DNA of 39,866 nucleotides from a virus: positions 1 through 39,866 of IMG/VR virus record IMGVR_UViG_3300046787_000596; one strand, written 5' to 3'. Under the pieces are notes generated by a model. The model had not been told where the DNA came from, did not search any database, and worked only from the letters and a program-made list of their open reading frames with translations. Every line of letters begins with the position of its first letter. Positions within the stretch are counted from its first letter, which is position 1. This document shows, piece after piece, positions 36,586 to 39,866 of this stretch. A program made the translations under genes and the position numbers.

Positions 36586-38469
36586 TTAGTTACGGATTAT
36601 CTTATTAGATTCTGTTCTCGTACCTTTTTTAAGAGTAACTATGTAAGTTCCTGAAGGAAGGTAACCAACATTTGTACTATATCTGTGTTCACCTGAGTTT
36701 AAATCAGTGTTAACAATTGTTTTAACTTCTCTACCACCTAAATCGTAAAGAGATAATGAAATATTTCCCGATTTCTCTACAGTAAATGTAACCGTGATGT
36801 TATCATCAGTTGGGTTAGGATATGTTATCATAGATTGGATATCAATTGGTCTAATTACTCTCATAATTTGGATAACACCATTAGTTGGTATTATTTTCAA
36901 ATCTCGAGCGTTTGAGTTTCCTGAGAATTTTTTAGTAACATACAATGGACTTACATTCCATTGAGATTGAATCTCTTTCGCAGTGAATTGTAAGGTAAAT
37001 GCTAATTCATTATCATTTAATAATTTTGAATTAGCGGTTGGGTCATAACCACCCCACTCAACAATATTATCGTTAGTATTAACATAAGTTATCCATCCAC
37101 TAACTTTATTCTCAGCTCTAACTCCTTTAAAATCTAATAGATTACTGTTGTAGTTCAGTGCCAATTGTAAAGAACCTAATTGAATACCGTTTGTTTTCAC
37201 AAGAACGGGAACATCAACTTGACTATTTTCATTTACACTTAAATTTGGATAGTTTAATTCGATTGTCTGTAATGTTGGGTCATCATAAGTTGTTGTCACA
37301 TCAATTATATGTGATGGTGCATTTAACGGGTTCACAATAGTAATTGGTGACATACGTGCCATACCAAATCCTGTGTTATTTGCATCACCTTTAACTAACA
37401 CATAAAAAGTAACCGTAGTTGTACCTGGTGTGATTTCGTAAATAAGGTTGGTGACACCCGGTATTGATGTTTGTAAACTTGATGATGAACCGTTGATTGA
37501 TGAATATTCTGATGATGTAAAGAATTTAATATCTTTAACTGAATTCGGCCAAGAACTGAATCTTCCTGAAACTCTACCGAATACTGAATAAACATCAGAT
37601 ACTGTTATGTTATTATCACCGTTAACATCTGAAGTATAAAAATCAAATCCACTTGGTGTGTCTTGACCTAACACGAATCTGTTAATTTTTTGTGAATCAG
37701 ACGTTGAGATAACATTTCCAATGTCTAATCCATCTCCTTGAACTCTGATTCTCACATTATAACTAGTGACATCAATTGGTACGTTAGTGAAAGTGAATAC
37801 CCCATCTAAATTTGTTTGTACTGTCGATGCTTGAACCCAAGTTGATGAAGTCATTAATTTTTTCTCTAAAATAACCGGAATTTGTTTTGAACCGGAACCA
37901 GTTACGTTAGTGAAAACACCTGAGAATGAAAAGGTTTGTGGTAAAAATGCTCCACCAAAGTTTTGTAAATTTAATGCGTAATCAGAACCATTTTGTTTTG
38001 TTGATGTTTGAGGGAATGTTTGAACACCACTAAATGTCATGGGCTGAACAGACGACAAACTCGCAAAATTTGCTGTGTGTACTAAATTTAATTTTACAAA
38101 TGACCCATCTGATAATTCAAAATTGGAATCATTACCGGTATAAGTTAGAGTAATCGTAACATATCCATTTGCAGGACTATCCTGAAATTGAATATATTGG
38201 GGGAACGATGTATTTGACGATACAACAGAAGACACTGATGTGAATGCTGCGGTGTCATAAAATACTCGAAACTGAACAGCCGTAACTAACTCGGTAGTAT
38301 TGTTAAAAAAACATAACCCTACTTCTGTACTACCTGCGGATGCGGGAGCCAATTGATAAGTTGCGTCTAAAGTAACAAAAACTCCGGTGGTTGTCGGCGT
38401 TGGACAAATTTGGGAATAACCCAATGAAGTCATCATAAGAAATGACAACACCATAAAAAGTTTTTTCAT
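36586..38469 (-). CDS. exported cohesin/dockerin-like protein with T9SS type A sorting domain
   Basis: 627 residues. Signal peptide 1-20; cohesin-like sandwich at about 22-160 (VTAVQFRVFYDTAAF); beta-sandwich at about 178-255. Then a dockerin-like loop DVNGDNNITVSD near 280 with GRFSSW, and a second cohesin-like domain at about 400-520 (LGSLQLALNYNSNLLDFKGV). The T9SS C-terminal domain at 550-627 shows YPNPTDDN, ISLSLYDLGGREV, LPSGTYIVTLK and NKIIRN. The sorting domain targets cargo through the type IX machinery and is normally removed as the protein is attached to the surface. First gene of the operon. Confidence 0.85.
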   Translation of the reverse strand: MKKLFMVLSFLMMTSLGYSQICPTPTTTGVFVTLDATYQLAPASAGSTEVGLCFFNNTTELVTAVQFRVFYDTAAFTSVSSVVSSNTSFPQYIQFQDSPANGYVTITLTYTGNDSNFELSDGSFVKLNLVHTANFASLSSVQPMTFSGVQTFPQTSTKQNGSDYALNLQNFGGAFLPQTFSFSGVFTNVTGSGSKQIPVILEKKLMTSSTWVQASTVQTNLDGVFTFTNVPIDVTSYNVRIRVQGDGLDIGNVISTSDSQKINRFVLGQDTPSGFDFYTSDVNGDNNITVSDVYSVFGRVSGRFSSWPNSVKDIKFFTSSEYSSINGSSSSLQTSIPGVTNLIYEITPGTTTVTFYVLVKGDANNTGFGMARMSPITIVNPLNAPSHIIDVTTTYDDPTLQTIELNYPNLSVNENSQVDVPVLVKTNGIQLGSLQLALNYNSNLLDFKGVRAENKVSGWITYVNTNDNIVEWGGYDPTANSKLLNDNELAFTLQFTAKEIQSQWNVSPLYVTKKFSGNSNARDLKIIPTNGVIQIMRVIRPIDIQSMITYPNPTDDNITVTFTVEKSGNISLSLYDLGGREVKTIVNTDLNSGEHRYSTNVGYLPSGTYIVTLKKGTRTESNKIIRN

Positions 38470-38500
38470 AGTTTAATAATATCTTGGTAATTTATTACCT

Positions 38501-38508
38501 ATAAATAT
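38501..38508 (-). promoter_or_regulatory. TATTTAT motif upstream of the surface operon
   Basis: ATATTTAT on the minus strand, 31 bases before the ATG at 38469. Confidence 0.4.
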
Positions 38509-38537
38509 TCTTAATAAAGTTCAGCACCTTGGTTATG

Positions 38538-38545
38538 GTATTTAT
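38538..38545 (+). promoter_or_regulatory. TATTTAT motif
   Basis: GTATTTAT, 11 bases before the ATG at 38557. Confidence 0.5.
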
Positions 38546-38556
38546 TTATAAAAAAC

Positions 38557-39015
38557 ATGAGATTCACCATATTATTAATGTTACTCCTCACCATTCAAAC
38601 GTTTTCGCAAATAAATGTTGACGATGTTGGCGAAGGGTGGAAAAAAAAGGTTGAAGAAAGTTTAGAAGTAATTCAAAAAACAGACTCATCAAAGTATGAT
38701 ATAGTAGTTACTCAATGTAAGAGAATTGGGTTTTGGAATGGTGATTTTTCAACAACAGAAGGTGGTGATGTTATACTAATATCAAAAAAAGATATTCAAT
38801 CAGGTAATATTAATAATTTGTCGGCAATAATAATTCATGAATCGAAACATTTATATTATAAGAACAATAGTATATTTTTAGACGAAAGGGTTGAGGAGAT
38901 TTTATGTTATCAATATGAATTGGATTTCCTCAAAAAAATACCTTTAGTTGAAGATTGGTTAATCGAACATTGTGAAAATATGATTAACTACTATCGTAAT
39001 TTAAAACAACAATAA
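38557..39015 (+). CDS. exported HESKH zincin-like protein
   Basis: 152 residues. Signal peptide 1-17. AIIIHESKHLYY (90-101) is an HExxH zinc site; FLDERVEEILCYQYE (about 108-122) offers a downstream Glu. The size is that of a minimal peptidase domain. Exported, so it may trim cell-wall or outer-membrane proteins. It faces away from the surface operon (divergent starts 88 bases apart). Confidence 0.65.
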   Translation: MRFTILLMLLLTIQTFSQINVDDVGEGWKKKVEESLEVIQKTDSSKYDIVVTQCKRIGFWNGDFSTTEGGDVILISKKDIQSGNINNLSAIIIHESKHLYYKNNSIFLDERVEEILCYQYELDFLKKIPLVEDWLIEHCENMINYYRNLKQQ

Positions 39016-39020
39016 TTGAA

Positions 39021-39028
39021 GTATTTAT
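39021..39028 (+). promoter_or_regulatory. TATTTAT motif
   Basis: GTATTTAT, 15 bases before the ATG at 39044. Confidence 0.5.
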
Positions 39029-39043
39029 TATAAAATAGAACGT

Positions 39044-39670
39044 ATGAGTAATTTAAGACAAATAATTAAAGAGACATTAGAGTCTCATTTAGATAAGTCA
39101 CTTATTTTAAAAGAAGATGTTGAAGTTTCACCTTCGTTGTCTTACCACATAAATGAGGGGTTATCATTAACAAACAATGTTTTTAGGGTATATTCAGAAT
39201 CGTATTTTGAATTGGTAAATGAAGTTAGACGTTTGTGGAATGAAGGTAAAATTGACCTTAATGAAGAAGATAAATTAATGGTTGAATCTGATTTAGGTGT
39301 TAGGGTTAAAAAGGGTGATGAGATAATTTATTTGGATGCTCCTTATATCTATGAAACCGAAACGGAAGATGATATTTTACAAGAAGCCATACACAGAGGA
39401 AAAAAGGTTGAATTAAATAAACCTAAAAGAACTCCCGGAGGACCTAAAAAATTCGCGGTTTATGTTAAAACACCTGGTGGTGGGGTTAAAAAAGTGACTT
39501 TCGGTGACCCAAAATTGAAGATAAAGAATTCAAATAAGGGTGCTGCCAAATCATTTAGGGCTCGTCATAAATGTGACCAAAAGAAAGATAGAACAACTGC
39601 GGGGTATTGGTCATGTAATGTTGGTAGATATGCAAAACAATTAGGTCTTTCTTCTTCAAACTCTTGGTAA
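39044..39670 (+). CDS. DUF5872-like phage protein with IIKE leader
   Basis: 208 residues. The first 25, MSNLRQIIKETLESHLDKSL, are a leader helix with I-K-E. Residues about 140-208 carry KFAVYVKTPGGGVKKVTFGDP, a basic AAKSFRARHKCDQKKDRTTAGYWSCNVGRYAK stretch and a Ser-rich end, resembling the DUF5872 module of other large phages (from memory). The basic, Cys-containing end could bind DNA or be structural. It shares one base with the next start. Confidence 0.75.
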   Translation: MSNLRQIIKETLESHLDKSLILKEDVEVSPSLSYHINEGLSLTNNVFRVYSESYFELVNEVRRLWNEGKIDLNEEDKLMVESDLGVRVKKGDEIIYLDAPYIYETETEDDILQEAIHRGKKVELNKPKRTPGGPKKFAVYVKTPGGGVKKVTFGDPKLKIKNSNKGAAKSFRARHKCDQKKDRTTAGYWSCNVGRYAKQLGLSSSNSW

Positions 39671-39866
39671 TGGATTTCCCATTTGAACAAATAATTGAAA
39701 ATGGTAAATTAGTGAGAACTTTTTATCCGGATGTTGAAGATGAAGAATTAAAATGGCATCAGGACTTGAACGATAGACGAGTTACCATAATTGAAGATGG
39801 CGGATGGCAATTTCAAATGGAAGATGAATTGCCGAATAAGTTGTCAATTGCCGATAAACTTATTAT
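39670..39866 (+). CDS. cupin-like protein (5' part, runs off the window)
   Basis: 65 residues are visible, starting MDFPFEQIIENGKLVRTF. WHQDLNDRRVTIIEDGGWQFQMEDELP followed by SIADKL fits the first half of a small cupin (a WH(R/Q)DxxDR strand, then QFQ and a turn before the second motif). The metal-site half is missing because the sequence ends at 39866. Confidence 0.55.
   Translation, partial: MDFPFEQIIENGKLVRTFYPDVEDEELKWHQDLNDRRVTIIEDGGWQFQMEDELPNKLSIADKLI

Noticed and set aside
32771-38469. Surface operon as evidence that the window is bacterial chromosome
   Set aside because: The operon is directly flanked by the endolysin gene and by leader-tagged phage-type genes with the same TATTTAT motif, and has the same base composition; a phage origin is more economical, though not proven.

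Overview
The window looks like a stretch of a large tailed-phage (or phage-derived) genome infecting a Bacteroidota host, probably a flavobacterium-like bacterium. The host assignment rests on four things: low GC; no Shine-Dalgarno-like starts; many promoters of the Bacteroidota type (TAnnTTTG at -7); and a phage-encoded protein ending in a type IX secretion (T9SS) sorting domain, a system confined to that phylum. All three stop codons are used as stops. About 85 genes are packed tightly, most of them under 150 codons, and most match no family I can name. No tRNA, rRNA or CRISPR array was seen.

Layout. (1) 1-7.1 kb: accessory genes with a repeated 3' element in five copies. They include an HNH/AP2-type endonuclease, a T5orf172/GIY-YIG-like protein, a cupin-like protein, and a 476-residue protein with about 15 copies of an ENGVKET repeat beside its short paralogue. 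(2) 7.1-24.7 kb: long plus-strand runs of small proteins, many starting with MKYIITE-type leaders. Recognisable members are a HELMH metallopeptidase-like protein, a ParB-like protein, a gluzincin-like peptidase, a cyclophilin and a glucosaminidase-like lysin. A minus-strand pair (20.3-21.2 kb) encodes a cyclic-phosphate-processing receiver (cREC) protein and a P-loop kinase. (3) 24.7-32.7 kb: a secreted DNA/RNA non-specific endonuclease, a sulfotransferase-like protein, a DUF2452 protein, a holin-like protein, a metallophosphoesterase and a GH19 endolysin. (4) 32.8-38.5 kb: a six-gene minus-strand operon for exported and cell-surface proteins. It encodes a cohesin/dockerin-like protein with a T9SS tail, a membrane-anchored linker, a CsgG-like protein, an outer-membrane-barrel-like protein, a small periplasmic protein, and a C-type-lectin/dockerin protein. 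(5) 38.5 kb to the end: a secreted HESKH zincin, a DUF5872-like protein and the start of a cupin-like gene.

How it may work together. Two observations stand out. First, many otherwise unrelated proteins begin with a 7-13 residue leader ending in (I/L/V)-x-E. That resembles the capsid-targeting and prohead-protease site of T4 internal proteins, so the small genes may encode proteins packaged in the capsid and delivered at infection (inference). Second, the six-gene operon looks like a phage-encoded surface-display or pore system that uses the host's own secretion route. A phage-specific start signature, TATTTAT followed 4-5 bases later by ATG, occurs on both strands. With the host-type promoters that sit 4-6 bases before ATG, it implies extensive leaderless transcription.
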